Positions 32,651 through 42,622 of a stretch of 64,000 nt of DNA are shown in pieces. Position 1 is the first letter of the stretch; each line of letters begins with the position of its first letter. Location: NCBI RefSeq assembly GCF_943193085.1, contig NZ_CALPCU010000004.1, forward strand, positions 59,749-123,748. Reading direction: 5' to 3'. Under the pieces are notes generated by a model that was given only the letters and a program-made list of their open reading frames with translations, searched no databases and was not told the DNA's origin. Made by a program: the position numbers and the translations under genes. The DNA comes from Vermiculatibacterium agrestimuris. GTDB taxonomy: Bacteria; Bacillota; Clostridia; Oscillospirales; Oscillospiraceae.

Positions 32651-35600
32651 ATGAACAACCTCAAGCGCGTCCTCAGCCTGGGTCTCGTGGGCACCATGCT
32701 TGCCGGCATGATGGTCATGGGCGCCAGCGCTGCGGAGTTCACGGACGGCGAGAAGATCGAGCACGCCGACGCCGTGAGCACTCTGGTTGCCCTGAAGATC
32801 GTCGACGGTAAGCCCGACGGCTCCTTCGATCCCGAGGGCAACGTGACCCGTGCCGAGATGGCCAAGATGATCGCCACCGCCATGAACGGCGGCAACGAGG
32901 CCAACACCGGCGTAAAGACCAACCCCACCTTCACCGACATCAAGGGCCACTGGGCGGAGAGCTACATCGAGTACTGCTCCGACATGAAGATCATCTCCGG
33001 CCGCGGCGACGGCACCTTCGATCCCGGCGCCAACGTCACCGGTCTCGAGGCCACCAAGATGGTCCTCACCGCCCTGGGCTACGCCGCTGACGCCTATCAG
33101 CTCACCGGCGCCACCTGGGCCACCCGTACCGACGAGCTGGCCCGTCAGGCCAGCCCCAAGCTGTACGAGGATCTGGAGACTGTCATGATGGCCAATGCCG
33201 CCACCCGTGACACCGCCGCCCAGCTCATCTGGAACGGCCTGCAGAACACCACCAAGCAGGTTCGTCCCACCACCGGCGTGAACACCGGCTCCATCGAGTG
33301 GACCTACGAGGACGGCCAGATGATGCTCACCGAGCGTTACGGCGCCCAGATCTTCGAGGGCACCTTCGAGGGCAACTACAACACCAGCGCCACCGGCGCT
33401 GCCAAGGGCGAGATCCAGATCAAGGGCCGCCTGCGCGGCGCTGCCGAGGTGGCCGCCAACGGCAACCCCATCAGCCCCACCACCGCCAACTTCCCCTCCG
33501 ATCTGGACATCTCCTTCATCGGCGAGAAGTTCAAGGTCATCTTCAAGGATGGCAACGGCGGCCAGAAGAACGCCCCCGATAAGAAGGACACCATCTACGG
33601 CGTGTTCAACATGGACGAGACCAAGGTCTACCGCATCACCAAGGGCGACCTGCAGGACGCCAAGGACGAGGTCAATAACGGCCGCATCAAGTTCGGCGAC
33701 GTACTCTACGACGTGGCCGGCGTAGATGAAAACGACAAGGCCGTGATCTGGAACTACGGCAATACTGCCGACACCCTCGGCTCCACTGTCCACGGCTCCG
33801 CCGCTGACGCCACCAAGGTCGAGTTTGCCACCTGGATCAACACCGCCGCCAACGGCCTGCGTGTGAAGTCCACTGACACCATCAAGTTCATCACCGACGA
33901 CAACGGCGCCATCTGCAAGGCTTACGTTGAGACCTGGACTCCCTCCACCGTCCTGTCCAAGACCAGCAGCAAGGTTCAGCTGGAGGGCGTGGGCTCCAAG
34001 GATCTGGAGAACGTCCGCTTCGTGGGCGATGAGGCCGGCAAGGACGATCTGGTCGCCACCGCCGCCTTCTACAACGGCTCCAACGCTGAGCAGCAGGTGA
34101 AGAAGCTCACCACCGTCGAGGGCAAGGTCGAGGCCAAGGACGGCGACAAGCTGCGCATCGACGGCACCTGGTACGACAAGTCCGCCAACTTCAAGGCTCT
34201 CAGCGACTACGCCACCACCACCTTCAACGTGGGCGACGAGTACAAGCTGGTTCTCGAGGGCGAGAAGTACTACGTGGCCGGCGCCACCATCTCTGCCGAG
34301 ACCGACTTCGCCATGGTTCTGCGCACCCAGAAGGGCATCACCGACCAGGTCAAGCTGCTCCTGGCCGACGGCTCTGAGAAGACCTTCTCCGTGCACAAGG
34401 ACTCCACCGTAAAAGTTATCACCAATAGTACCAGCACCGTGAACGGCAACGAGATCGCGATCAATGAAGATGCCGGCGCCGTCATGGTCAAGTACGAGAC
34501 CCTGCGCAACGGCACCGAGGTCAAGATGACCCTGGTCGCTCCTGTGAAGGATGCCAGCGGTACCACCACCCACACCTTCAACAAGAACACTAAGGTTCTG
34601 ACCACGATCAACGGCAGCAATCCTGCTGTGACCCAGGTGGTTTCCGCCGACGCCATCGCCTTCATCTACTTCGTTGATGAGAATGATGCCACCAACAGCA
34701 AGTGGAAGGTGTTCAACGCCAACACCACCAGCTCCATTAACGCCAAGGATGAGACCAATGCCTATGTGGGCACCAAGAGCGACAAGGTGGCCGCCTTTGC
34801 TCTGACCACCACCACCATGCCCACCGGCGCCGGCGACAGCAGCCGCTACGGCTTCGTCACCGGTAAGGTGGAGACCACCTACGGCTCTGACAACGAGAAG
34901 GGCACCGAGTTCACCGTTTGGAACGGCGACGAGAGCGACACCGTCCTGGTGGAGGGCACCTCCGCCGTGACCAAGGGCGCTTTCGTGAAGTACACCATCA
35001 GCGACAGCGCCATCTCCAGCACCGAGTTCGAGGCTCTGTCTCCCTCCATCGTCAAGGTGAAGGAGCACGACACCGCCCGTAAGCTGGTCATCACCACCAC
35101 CGAGACCTACGGCGTCAACGGCGTTATTGCCGGCACCGACACCTCCTACCGCATGAATGACGACACCGTGATCATCGGCGTGAAGATGGACGGCAACAAG
35201 GCCTCCACCAACAACACCATCCAGAAGTACACCCAGATCTCCGGCAGCGACTTCAACAATGCCGCTCTGGTTCTGGGCACCGGCGACGAGGCTGACCTCA
35301 TCAAGGCCATCTATGTGGACGAGGACAACAAGATCGACGGCAGCGGCGCCGCTTCCGCCCCCGTGACCGTGGGCAACGCCACCGACGTCACCCAGGCCGG
35401 CGTGAAGGTCACCGCCGTGGCCGACAAGACCAGCGCCAGCGTTAAAGAGAAGGTCAAGTACACCGTGACCGTCTCCGGCACTGCTGGGACTGGCGCCGCG
35501 GACGACACCATCACCCTGGCCATCACCGGCCTGAGCGGCGCTACTGCTCTGGCCCCCACCAGCGGCACCAACTGCACTGTCAGCGGCCTGGTCATCACCA

Positions 35601-35695
35601 TTACCGCTGATGACGTCGCCACCAGCGGCACCTTCACCGTGGAAGGCACCGTGACCGGCGCTGTGTCCGCCACTCTGACCGGCGCGGCTGCGTAA
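32651..35695 (+). CDS. S-layer protein with SLH domains (paralogue 2)
   Basis: 1014 aa. Signal peptide MNNLKRVLSLGLVGTMLAGM..., then two SLH units closely matching the other paralogues through about residue 200. It shares the SDLDISFIGEKFKVIFKDG...DTIYGVFN block, and then diverges. The C-terminus is a Thr/Ala/Gly-rich beta domain (AGTGAADDTITLAITGLSG) resembling Ig-like repeats. Surface exposure of the variable part is inferred. Confidence 0.9.
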   Translation: MNNLKRVLSLGLVGTMLAGMMVMGASAAEFTDGEKIEHADAVSTLVALKIVDGKPDGSFDPEGNVTRAEMAKMIATAMNGGNEANTGVKTNPTFTDIKGHWAESYIEYCSDMKIISGRGDGTFDPGANVTGLEATKMVLTALGYAADAYQLTGATWATRTDELARQASPKLYEDLETVMMANAATRDTAAQLIWNGLQNTTKQVRPTTGVNTGSIEWTYEDGQMMLTERYGAQIFEGTFEGNYNTSATGAAKGEIQIKGRLRGAAEVAANGNPISPTTANFPSDLDISFIGEKFKVIFKDGNGGQKNAPDKKDTIYGVFNMDETKVYRITKGDLQDAKDEVNNGRIKFGDVLYDVAGVDENDKAVIWNYGNTADTLGSTVHGSAADATKVEFATWINTAANGLRVKSTDTIKFITDDNGAICKAYVETWTPSTVLSKTSSKVQLEGVGSKDLENVRFVGDEAGKDDLVATAAFYNGSNAEQQVKKLTTVEGKVEAKDGDKLRIDGTWYDKSANFKALSDYATTTFNVGDEYKLVLEGEKYYVAGATISAETDFAMVLRTQKGITDQVKLLLADGSEKTFSVHKDSTVKVITNSTSTVNGNEIAINEDAGAVMVKYETLRNGTEVKMTLVAPVKDASGTTTHTFNKNTKVLTTINGSNPAVTQVVSADAIAFIYFVDENDATNSKWKVFNANTTSSINAKDETNAYVGTKSDKVAAFALTTTTMPTGAGDSSRYGFVTGKVETTYGSDNEKGTEFTVWNGDESDTVLVEGTSAVTKGAFVKYTISDSAISSTEFEALSPSIVKVKEHDTARKLVITTTETYGVNGVIAGTDTSYRMNDDTVIIGVKMDGNKASTNNTIQKYTQISGSDFNNAALVLGTGDEADLIKAIYVDEDNKIDGSGAASAPVTVGNATDVTQAGVKVTAVADKTSASVKEKVKYTVTVSGTAGTGAADDTITLAITGLSGATALAPTSGTNCTVSGLVITITADDVATSGTFTVEGTVTGAVSATLTGAAA

Positions 35696-35729
35696 TCAGG
35701 TTTTCCTGACCTGACTCAGCTGTAAAGCA

Positions 35730-35771
35730 AAAAAGACCGTCCCCGGGATCACTCCCGGGGACGGTCTTTTT
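35730..35771. terminator. Bidirectional terminator between S-layer 2 and cassette 2
   Basis: AAAAAGACCGTCCCCGGGA, loop TCAC, TCCCGGGGACGGTCTTTTT: 19-bp symmetrical stem between convergent genes. Confidence 0.9.
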
Positions 35772-35783
35772 CCCTGTTCCCTC

Positions 35784-36158
35784 TCAGCCAAAGGCCCAAA
35801 AGTGGTAGCTGCTGCCCTCCTGGTTGCAGTAGGTGCCCTGGTAGCGCTGGATGACGGTAAAGCCGCGCTCCGTGACGGTGACCCCGCCGCTGGGGTTGTC
35901 CCGTAGGGCCAGGCCGCCGTAGCTGCCCGAGCCGCTGATGGCCAGGTACTGCCCACCGCTGGCCATCAGTACCGCCTGGGGGTGGAACCCCAGGTCGATG
36001 TCCCGGCTGGCCGCCCCGTCGCCCACATACACCCCCGCCGCCATGCGGGCCATGTGGCCGTCGATGGCCTCAAAGTTCTCGTTGAACTCGGTGCGCAAAA
36101 AGTCGTCTTCCGGCTCCCAGGTGTGAAGGCCAAAATTCAGGGTCAAATTGCTTGACAT
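35784..36158 (-). CDS. Phage tail-fibre-tip-like protein, cassette 2
   Basis: 124 aa from the ATG at 36158 (GAGGAGGA 9 bases upstream). Same layout as cassette 1: LHTWEPEDDFLRTEFNENFE, then GVYVGDGAASRDIDLGFHPQ, then YHFWAFG at the end. The central ~50 residues differ between cassettes, as in receptor-binding tips. Divergent from cassette 3. Confidence 0.7.
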   Translation of the reverse strand: MSSNLTLNFGLHTWEPEDDFLRTEFNENFEAIDGHMARMAAGVYVGDGAASRDIDLGFHPQAVLMASGGQYLAISGSGSYGGLALRDNPSGGVTVTERGFTVIQRYQGTYCNQEGSSYHFWAFG

Positions 36159-36300
36159 TGTTATCATTCCTCCTCAAAAGAGGTGAAGAGGGGGGAAAAG
36201 TTTCCTCCAAAGTGCGAAAATTCTGGCCCGGGGGAAGGTGCGTGCCTTTGCGGGACACTTTTTGCGGTTTTCACCACTCCCTTTGAAGGGAGGTTTATCT

Positions 36301-36702
36301 ATGTCAAGTCACAAAACAGAGCATTACAAGCTCCATACCTGGGCGGCGGGGGACGATTTCCTGCGGGAGGAGTTCAATGACAATTTTGAGGCGCTGGACG
36401 CCTCAGTCCGAATGGTCACCGGGGCCTACGCCGGGGACGGCGAGGCCCAGCGCGTCATCCACCTGGGCCTCACGCCCCTGGCGGTGCTGCTGGTGACCCA
36501 GGACGGCGTGATACGCAGCGGCAGCAACACCAGCTACACCTATGGCGGCCTGGCCCTGCCCCAGCGGCCCGCCCGCACCCCCGACAACAAGCCTGCGGTG
36601 GAGATCGTGGAGAACGGCTTCCGGGTGGGCAGCCGCCTGCAAGGCAACTACATTTGGACCAACTGGGGTGCGGATACCTACCACTACATCGCCTTCTATT
36701 GA
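36301..36702 (+). CDS. Phage tail-fibre-tip-like protein, cassette 3
   Basis: 133 aa; GGGAGG upstream of the ATG at 36301. KLHTWAAGDDFLREEFNDNF, then GAYAGDGEAQRVIHLGLTPL, ending YHYIAFY. Closest to cassette 4 in the first ~65 residues. Convergent with S-layer paralogue 3. Confidence 0.7.
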   Translation: MSSHKTEHYKLHTWAAGDDFLREEFNDNFEALDASVRMVTGAYAGDGEAQRVIHLGLTPLAVLLVTQDGVIRSGSNTSYTYGGLALPQRPARTPDNKPAVEIVENGFRVGSRLQGNYIWTNWGADTYHYIAFY

Positions 36703-36723
36703 GCCCCGCCGAATTGACGCGGG

Positions 36724-36763
36724 AAAAGAACCCCCGGACGATCTCTCGTCCGGGGGTTCTTTT
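36724..36763. terminator. Bidirectional terminator between cassette 3 and S-layer 3
   Basis: AAAAGAACCCCCGGACGA, loop TCTC, TCGTCCGGGGGTTCTTTT and further Ts. Confidence 0.9.
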
Positions 36764-36792
36764 TTTAGTGCTTGCAGATTGCGTTAAGAGGT

Positions 36793-39700
36793 TTAGGCGA
36801 TGTTGATGGTCACAGTGATCTCGCCAACCTGAACGCCGCCCACCTTAACAGTCACCTTCACAGTGCCGTTGGCGGAGTTGGTCAGGCCGGCAGCAGTCTT
36901 GACAGTGATGGTAGTGCCGCTCACAGAAGCGATCACCTTGGTGTCGTCAGCAGACTCGACAGTCACGGTCTTGTCGGTGGCGTTGTCGGGCTTGATGTTG
37001 GAGACGGTGATCGCATCGGCAGCCGTGTCAGCGGCGGTGATCTCGACGGCGTCCTTGCTCAGGTCGGCGCTGGTCACAGCCACGGCGGGAGCCTTCTCCT
37101 CATTGCCCAGGGCAACCTCGTTGCCGTTGACGTCAGTGTCGTTGTTGGCGTTGAAGATGATGGCCACGATCTTGTTGGTCTTCTCAGTGTCGAAGACCAG
37201 CTTGGCGTTGGCATAGCCCTTGGTCTCGGGGAAGGCGCTGATGCCCACATCGTCCAGGCCCTTCTTGTTGTCGCGATCCACGTAAACGATGACAGCGTCC
37301 TTATCCAGGGCGTTGACCTTGGCGTTCTCGCCGTCCTTGGCCTCGAAGACGCCGCTGGCCAGGGTCTTCTCCAGCTGACCCTTCACGTAGTAGCTCAGGG
37401 TCTTGTCGCTCTCGGAGTAGCTGTCCACGGCCACGTCCAGCACGCTGTTGACAGCGGCGGCAGTGACGTTGGCAGCCAGGACCTTCATCTCGCCGGTGGT
37501 CTTGTCGTACAGCTCGTCGCTGGTCTCCTTGAAGGAGATGTAGGCGCCCTTCTTCAGATCCAGCTTGCTGGCGTCGGAGCCAACGTAGTCAGCGTCGACC
37601 TTGATGGTCTTCTCGCCGTCCTGGGTCCACACGGTGGCCTGCTTGTACTGCTCGTCGCCCACCTTCACGGTGCGCAGGTCGGTGGTGATCATGCCGTACA
37701 GGGTGTCGGCAGTGGCGCCGCCGGGCACGCGGCCCAGATCAACGTAAGCGTAGAGGATACGGCCGGAGGAATCCTTCACGTAGGCAACGTCCTTGGCCTC
37801 GTCCTTTCCAGCGGCGTCGGTGGCCTTGATGTCGCCCAGGTTGCGCAGGCTGTAGTACTTGTAGTCGGCGGTGGCGTCGGCGCTGGTGTTCACGAAGAGA
37901 ACGGCGTCGGAGGCGGCCACAGCCACATCGCCCAGCATCTTGGTGTCGTCATCCCACACCAGGTCGCCGCCGGTGACCTTCACGAAGCTGGCGTCCTTAT
38001 CGCTCTGGCCGTTGGCAGCAGTGGTGCTCTGAGCGGTCTTGATCTTGATGGTGCCGTCGTTGGTGACGGAGTACTTGATGAGGTTGGAGATAGCAACGCT
38101 GTCCTTCGCCAGCTGAATGTCGGACTTCTCGTCCACATTGTAGGTGGGCTTGCTTCCGTCGGGCTTCAGCAGCTGCACGCGGCCCTGATCCATCTTGGTG
38201 GCGTCCCAGTTCTTGCCGTTGGAGGCGATGACCAGAGCCCAGTCGGAAGCGCCGCTCTCCAGCTCGTTCACCACGGCCACGAAGCCGTTGACCAGGTAGG
38301 CGGCCACGGTGTTGCCGATGTTGCCGTCGAAGCCGGTGTAGGCGTCGTCCACCACGTTCTTGTAGTTGCCCAGGTTCTCCTCGCGGATCTTGTAGTTCTC
38401 GCTGTCGATGGCCACGGACTTGGTGCCCTCGAAGGAGGTGATCTCGCCCTCCACCACCTCGGCCTTGGCCACGGTGTAGTGAGCGTCGTCGGTCTTGGTC
38501 TTCTCAGCGTAGATGCTGGTGACCACGACCACGTCGTTCTTCTTCAGGCCCTCGGCCACATCGTTGTCCTCCAGGTCGATGGTGCCGATGCCGGACAGGG
38601 TGATCTTGCTGGAGGTGACGGAGGTCACCTTGGCCAGGTAGGACTGCACCAGGTAAATGTCGGTGACCTTGTTGTCGTCGTTGATGACGACCTTGATGGC
38701 GTCGCCGTTGACCTTCTTCAGGTCGTCCTGAATGGCCTTGGCGGTGGTGTAATCCTTGCTGGACTCGCCATAGTTGGTGTGGACGGTCACCTTGTCGTCG
38801 ATCTCATAGAGAGTACCGGCAACCTTGATCTTGCCCTTCTTCAGGTCGTCCTTGGCGTCGGCCACGTCGTTCAGAGTGGCCTTGACCACCTGGGACTTGT
38901 TGGCGTTGAACACGCCGAGGATGGTGTCCTTCTTGTCGGGGCCGGTGACGCCGCCCTTGCCCTCTTTGTAGACGACCTTGACAGTCTCGCCGATGTTGGA
39001 GATGTCGAAGTCAGAGGGGAAGCTCCAGTTGTCCACCACGATCTCGCCCTCGGTGGTGGTAGCGCCGGTCTTCTCATTGCCCTTGAACTGGCCTTCCTTG
39101 ACCTCGGCGTCATAGCGCTGCTTGAGCAGGCTGGTGCTGTTGGTCACGTAGGTCCACTCCACGCCGCCGCCGCTGGTGGTGGTGGGCTGCACGGTGCGGG
39201 TGCGGTTCTGCAGACCGTTCCAGATGAGCTGAGCGGCGGTGTCGCGGCTGGCGTTGGCAGCCATCATGACGCCGGCCAGATCCTCGTACATGTTGGGCTC
39301 GCCCTCCTGGGTGCCGGTCATGGTGCGGGCGACCTCGTCGGTGCGCACGGCCCACTGGGCGCCGGTCAGCTTGTAAGCCTCGGCGTCAAAGCCCATGGCG
39401 GTCAGCACCATCTTGGTGGCCTCGAGACCGGTGACGTTGGCGTCGGGATCGAAGGTACCGTCGCCCCGGCCGGAGATGATGCCCAGGTCGGCGCAGTACT
39501 CGATGTAGCTCTCAGCCCAGTGACCCTTGATGTCGGTGTAGGTGGGAGTGGTCTTGGTGCCGGTGTTGGCCTCGCTGCCGCCGTTCATGGCGACGGCGAT
39601 CATCTTGGCCATCTGGCTCCGGGTCACGTCGCCCTCGGGATCGAAGCTGCCGTCGGGCTTGCCGTCGACGACCTTCAGGGCAACCAGTACGTTCACGGCT

Positions 39701-39819
39701 TCGTCGTGCTGGATCTTGTCGACGTCCGTGAAGTCCGCGGCGCTGGCGCCCATGACCATCATGCCGGAGAGCATGGTGCCCACGAGACCCAGGCTGAGGA
39801 CGCGCTTGAGGTTGTTCAT
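36793..39819 (-). CDS. S-layer protein with SLH domains (paralogue 3)
   Basis: 1008 aa, inverted relative to paralogues 1, 2 and 4. Same signal peptide and SLH region (FTDVDKIQHDEAVNVLVALKVV; YTDIKGHWAESYIEYCADLG), the shared PSDFDISNIGETVKVVYKEG block, then a private C-terminal region ending in a compact Ig-like beta domain (GTTITVKTAAGLTNSANGTV). Strong ribosome site AAAAAAGGAGG. The inverted orientation with a homologous leader would permit inversion against paralogue 2. Confidence 0.9.
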   Translation of the reverse strand: MNNLKRVLSLGLVGTMLSGMMVMGASAADFTDVDKIQHDEAVNVLVALKVVDGKPDGSFDPEGDVTRSQMAKMIAVAMNGGSEANTGTKTTPTYTDIKGHWAESYIEYCADLGIISGRGDGTFDPDANVTGLEATKMVLTAMGFDAEAYKLTGAQWAVRTDEVARTMTGTQEGEPNMYEDLAGVMMAANASRDTAAQLIWNGLQNRTRTVQPTTTSGGGVEWTYVTNSTSLLKQRYDAEVKEGQFKGNEKTGATTTEGEIVVDNWSFPSDFDISNIGETVKVVYKEGKGGVTGPDKKDTILGVFNANKSQVVKATLNDVADAKDDLKKGKIKVAGTLYEIDDKVTVHTNYGESSKDYTTAKAIQDDLKKVNGDAIKVVINDDNKVTDIYLVQSYLAKVTSVTSSKITLSGIGTIDLEDNDVAEGLKKNDVVVVTSIYAEKTKTDDAHYTVAKAEVVEGEITSFEGTKSVAIDSENYKIREENLGNYKNVVDDAYTGFDGNIGNTVAAYLVNGFVAVVNELESGASDWALVIASNGKNWDATKMDQGRVQLLKPDGSKPTYNVDEKSDIQLAKDSVAISNLIKYSVTNDGTIKIKTAQSTTAANGQSDKDASFVKVTGGDLVWDDDTKMLGDVAVAASDAVLFVNTSADATADYKYYSLRNLGDIKATDAAGKDEAKDVAYVKDSSGRILYAYVDLGRVPGGATADTLYGMITTDLRTVKVGDEQYKQATVWTQDGEKTIKVDADYVGSDASKLDLKKGAYISFKETSDELYDKTTGEMKVLAANVTAAAVNSVLDVAVDSYSESDKTLSYYVKGQLEKTLASGVFEAKDGENAKVNALDKDAVIVYVDRDNKKGLDDVGISAFPETKGYANAKLVFDTEKTNKIVAIIFNANNDTDVNGNEVALGNEEKAPAVAVTSADLSKDAVEITAADTAADAITVSNIKPDNATDKTVTVESADDTKVIASVSGTTITVKTAAGLTNSANGTVKVTVKVGGVQVGEITVTINIA

Positions 39820-40137
39820 GGATTGTTCCTCCTTTTTTATTTTGGCGGGTTCGCCCTACCCCTAAAATCCCTGGAAACTTAGTGTTCCCAGTACTTTCAG
39901 GGAAGTATGACACCACTGGTGCAGCCGTAAAAGTGAGGAAAAGCATAAAAAACGGCCGGGAAACAGCGTTTCCCGGCCGGAAAAGTGATGGTGGTAGACA
40001 TGTGGTAGACACCAAATATTGGTAATTTTTGAAGTCCTTGGGGGACAGTGGTTTGAAGGGGGATTTTGGTAGACATTTGGTAGACCTGAGAAATTTGCAG
40101 TCGCACAGTAATGTGCGAAAGCGGAGAAAAAGGACGA
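39820..40137 (-). promoter_or_regulatory. S-layer leader, copy 3 (inverted)
   Basis: GGTAGAC (complement of GTCTACC) at 39993, 40004, 40068 and 40079, with the same periods as the other copies. A perfect hairpin lies at 39947-39979. The final ~50 bp of the 5'-UTR differ more from copies 1 and 2. Confidence 0.7.
39947..39979 (-). terminator. Attenuator-like hairpin inside S-layer leader 3
   Basis: Perfect 12-bp CGGCCGGGAAAC/GTTTCCCGGCCG stem followed by T6 on the minus strand. Confidence 0.7.
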
Positions 40138-40170
40138 AAAAAGGCCCAGTCCAACTGGACTGGGCCTTTT
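40138..40170. terminator. Terminator between S-layer 5 and leader 3
   Basis: AAAGGCCCAGTCCA pairs with TGGACTGGGCCTTT around a 2-base centre, with A and T tracts on both sides. Confidence 0.8.
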
Positions 40171-40180
40171 GAGGGGACGC

Positions 40181-42604
40181 TTAGGGAATGACCACCAGGC
40201 GGATCTTGCCGCCCTGCGCCGCGGGGCGGTCGTAGTAGACGGTGAGCTGGTCGGCATAGCCGCGGGCGGCCTCCAGGCCGGTTTCACCGGGGGCGAACCA
40301 GGTTTTGGTGGAGTTATTGTAGCACTGCACTTTGTCGGACACGGGCCAGGAGACCCCGGCCACAGTAACGGTCATGTCGTCCATGTCGAAGCTGGCACGG
40401 GCCACGCCGGTGATGGCGGTGAGATAGACCGTGGCGGCCACCTTACCGTCGGCGGTGTAGGCCACGCCGCCGGGAACCTTGTTGCGGACGGTGGAGAGGA
40501 AGGTGCCGGCGGGAGTAGTGGTCTCCGCGCCCTTGTCGCTGCCCTGCCTGACGCAGAGGGTGGGGGCGCCTTCCGTTTTATAACCTATAATGATAGGATT
40601 GCCGTTTCCGTCGTAGACGATGACCTCTTCTGTCACCGGGTTTCCATCCTCGTCGGTCAGAGGCTTGCCGTCTTTATCCAGCACAGCCTTTTCCTCGGTC
40701 TTATATTCGGGGATCCGCTTCCCGCTTTCATATTTAAAATACCCGTACTGGTAAGCGTCGCCGGTGACGTCATTGAGCACCAGGCAGTTGATGCGCCCGG
40801 TGGAGTCGGTGGAGGTAAAGGCGATCTTGTCCCGGGAGACGGTGGCGGGGAGCTGGTCGTAGCTCACAGCCACCATGTCGCCCTTCTCCACCCGGTCATA
40901 GACCACCACGTTCTCGGAGAGGACTTTATCTCCCACGGTGCGCGTAGCCACATCCAGATTTCCGCGGGGGGTGGAGCCGGAGACCAGAGCGAGACTCAGG
41001 TGGCCGGAGGTGGAGCTGGTGACGGTGACCAGCTGGTTGTTGTAGCGGTCTTTGGCGGCGGAATGGACTTCGCCGGTGACTTCCAGGCCGCTCTGAAGGA
41101 GCTTGACGGTGGCGGTGGTATCCGTGACGGTGGCCACGCCCACGGCGTTTCCGGTCACGGTGTCGGCGGAGACCACGCCGGCCACCTGGTGCTCTATGGT
41201 GAGCAGAAGGGTGATCTTGTCCCCGGGCTTGAAGGCGGCCAGGTCGCTGCGGGCGGAGGCGAGCACGTCAAAGGACTGGCCCATGAGCTTGACGGTGATG
41301 GGGGCCTGGGGGCTGGGAGTGACGCTCTCATAGACGCCGGTGAGCTTCAGGTCGGAGACCTGAATGACCCGGGTGCCCGCGTCCCAGGTGGCCACGTCCC
41401 ACTGGCGGATGTCAGAGGCGTCGGCCGCCACGCCGTTTTTGAACATGGTGTACGTCCCGCCATTGGCCAGGGCGGCAAAGGGATTGGCGCTTCCGTTGGG
41501 GGCGGTGCGGGCCACCATGGAGGTGGCGGAATCGGGGTCGGTGGAGGGGAAGAAGAGATAGGAGAGTTTGCCGTTGGCTCCATAATGGAGGGTGACGGAG
41601 GTGGAGGACTTGACGTTGGTATAGACCTCGCGCCAGGTGGTGGTCTTTCCGTCGCGGTAGACTGTGGTGTCGGGCTCCACATCCAGCCGGTCGCCGCCGG
41701 AGATGGTGAGGTAGGTGGCCTGGGTGGAGATGATGTTCACCGTGCGGCTGCTGGCGCCCTCCTTGCGCTGGAAGGCCAGGAGCTTGCCGTCGGAATCCAG
41801 GATGGCCTTGCCCTCAAAGCCCTCCAGCGCGGCGTCGAAGACCCGGTCGGTCTTATAGGTGCCCTTGGTGGTCTGCACGGCGCCGGTGGTGCCGTCGTCA
41901 GCGGTGGCGTCCACGTCCAGGACAATGCCGCCCTCCTCCTCTTTTCCGCCCATGGAGACCAGGTAGCTGTCCTTGGAGTCCTTGGGCTCGGTAAAGTAGA
42001 GGTTATAGAAAAGGGTGGCGGCCTGGGCCCGGGTGAGGGTTTCGGTGGGGCCGACGTAAAGATCATCGGTGAGGCCGACGGAGGCGGCGGTGGAGATATA
42101 GCCGTCATACCAGGCCATGCCGAAGCCCACATTGGAGTCGTTGTAACCCAGCACCCGTATAAGGATGGTCACTGCCTCGGCAAAGGTGATGGGATCGTCG
42201 GGATGGAAGCAGCCGGTGGCGTCGCCCCGGATGATCCCGGGGGTGGCGTTGTCGCCGGTGCCGGTGGACTGGGTGGCCACATTGATGTAGCCCCGGGCCC
42301 AGTAGGTGGAGGGGACGTCCTTGAAGATGGTGCGGCCCTCCTGGGTGGGCACCTCGTCGGCGCGGTCCAGGGCCCGGACAGCCATAGCGCAGAACTCAGC
42401 CCGGCTCAGGGTGCCGCTGGGGTTAAAGAGCCCATCGCCTACGCCGTCGGTGACCTTCATCAGGCGGAGGAACTGAACCGACTCCATAAGCTGAGGATCG
42501 GAGATGTCCCGGAAGGGGGTCTGCTGGGCGGCGGAGGCCGCGGGGAGGACGGTAAGGCTCAGGCTCAAGGCCAGGCCCAGGGCAAAAATGCGTTTCAGTT
42601 TCAT
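40181..42604 (-). CDS. Divergent SLH-domain surface protein (paralogue 5)
   Basis: 807 aa from the ATG at 42604 (GAAGGAGA, 8-base spacer). Signal peptide MKLKRIFALGLALSLSLTVLPAASA. Three SLH units (FRDISDPQLMESVQFLRLMK; FKDVPSTYWARGYINVATQS; a third around WYDGYISTAASVGLTDDLYV). The remainder is beta-rich and unlike paralogues 1-4. It lacks the shared leader. It follows the export operon by 18 bp and could be co-transcribed with it. Confidence 0.85.
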   Translation of the reverse strand: MKLKRIFALGLALSLSLTVLPAASAAQQTPFRDISDPQLMESVQFLRLMKVTDGVGDGLFNPSGTLSRAEFCAMAVRALDRADEVPTQEGRTIFKDVPSTYWARGYINVATQSTGTGDNATPGIIRGDATGCFHPDDPITFAEAVTILIRVLGYNDSNVGFGMAWYDGYISTAASVGLTDDLYVGPTETLTRAQAATLFYNLYFTEPKDSKDSYLVSMGGKEEEGGIVLDVDATADDGTTGAVQTTKGTYKTDRVFDAALEGFEGKAILDSDGKLLAFQRKEGASSRTVNIISTQATYLTISGGDRLDVEPDTTVYRDGKTTTWREVYTNVKSSTSVTLHYGANGKLSYLFFPSTDPDSATSMVARTAPNGSANPFAALANGGTYTMFKNGVAADASDIRQWDVATWDAGTRVIQVSDLKLTGVYESVTPSPQAPITVKLMGQSFDVLASARSDLAAFKPGDKITLLLTIEHQVAGVVSADTVTGNAVGVATVTDTTATVKLLQSGLEVTGEVHSAAKDRYNNQLVTVTSSTSGHLSLALVSGSTPRGNLDVATRTVGDKVLSENVVVYDRVEKGDMVAVSYDQLPATVSRDKIAFTSTDSTGRINCLVLNDVTGDAYQYGYFKYESGKRIPEYKTEEKAVLDKDGKPLTDEDGNPVTEEVIVYDGNGNPIIIGYKTEGAPTLCVRQGSDKGAETTTPAGTFLSTVRNKVPGGVAYTADGKVAATVYLTAITGVARASFDMDDMTVTVAGVSWPVSDKVQCYNNSTKTWFAPGETGLEAARGYADQLTVYYDRPAAQGGKIRLVVIP

Positions 42605-42622
42605 TTGCGTTGTCTCCTTCAA

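Noticed and set aside
36772..39882. 1036-codon plus-strand frame opposite S-layer paralogue 3
   Set aside because: Same antisense artefact; the minus frame has signal peptide and SLH units.
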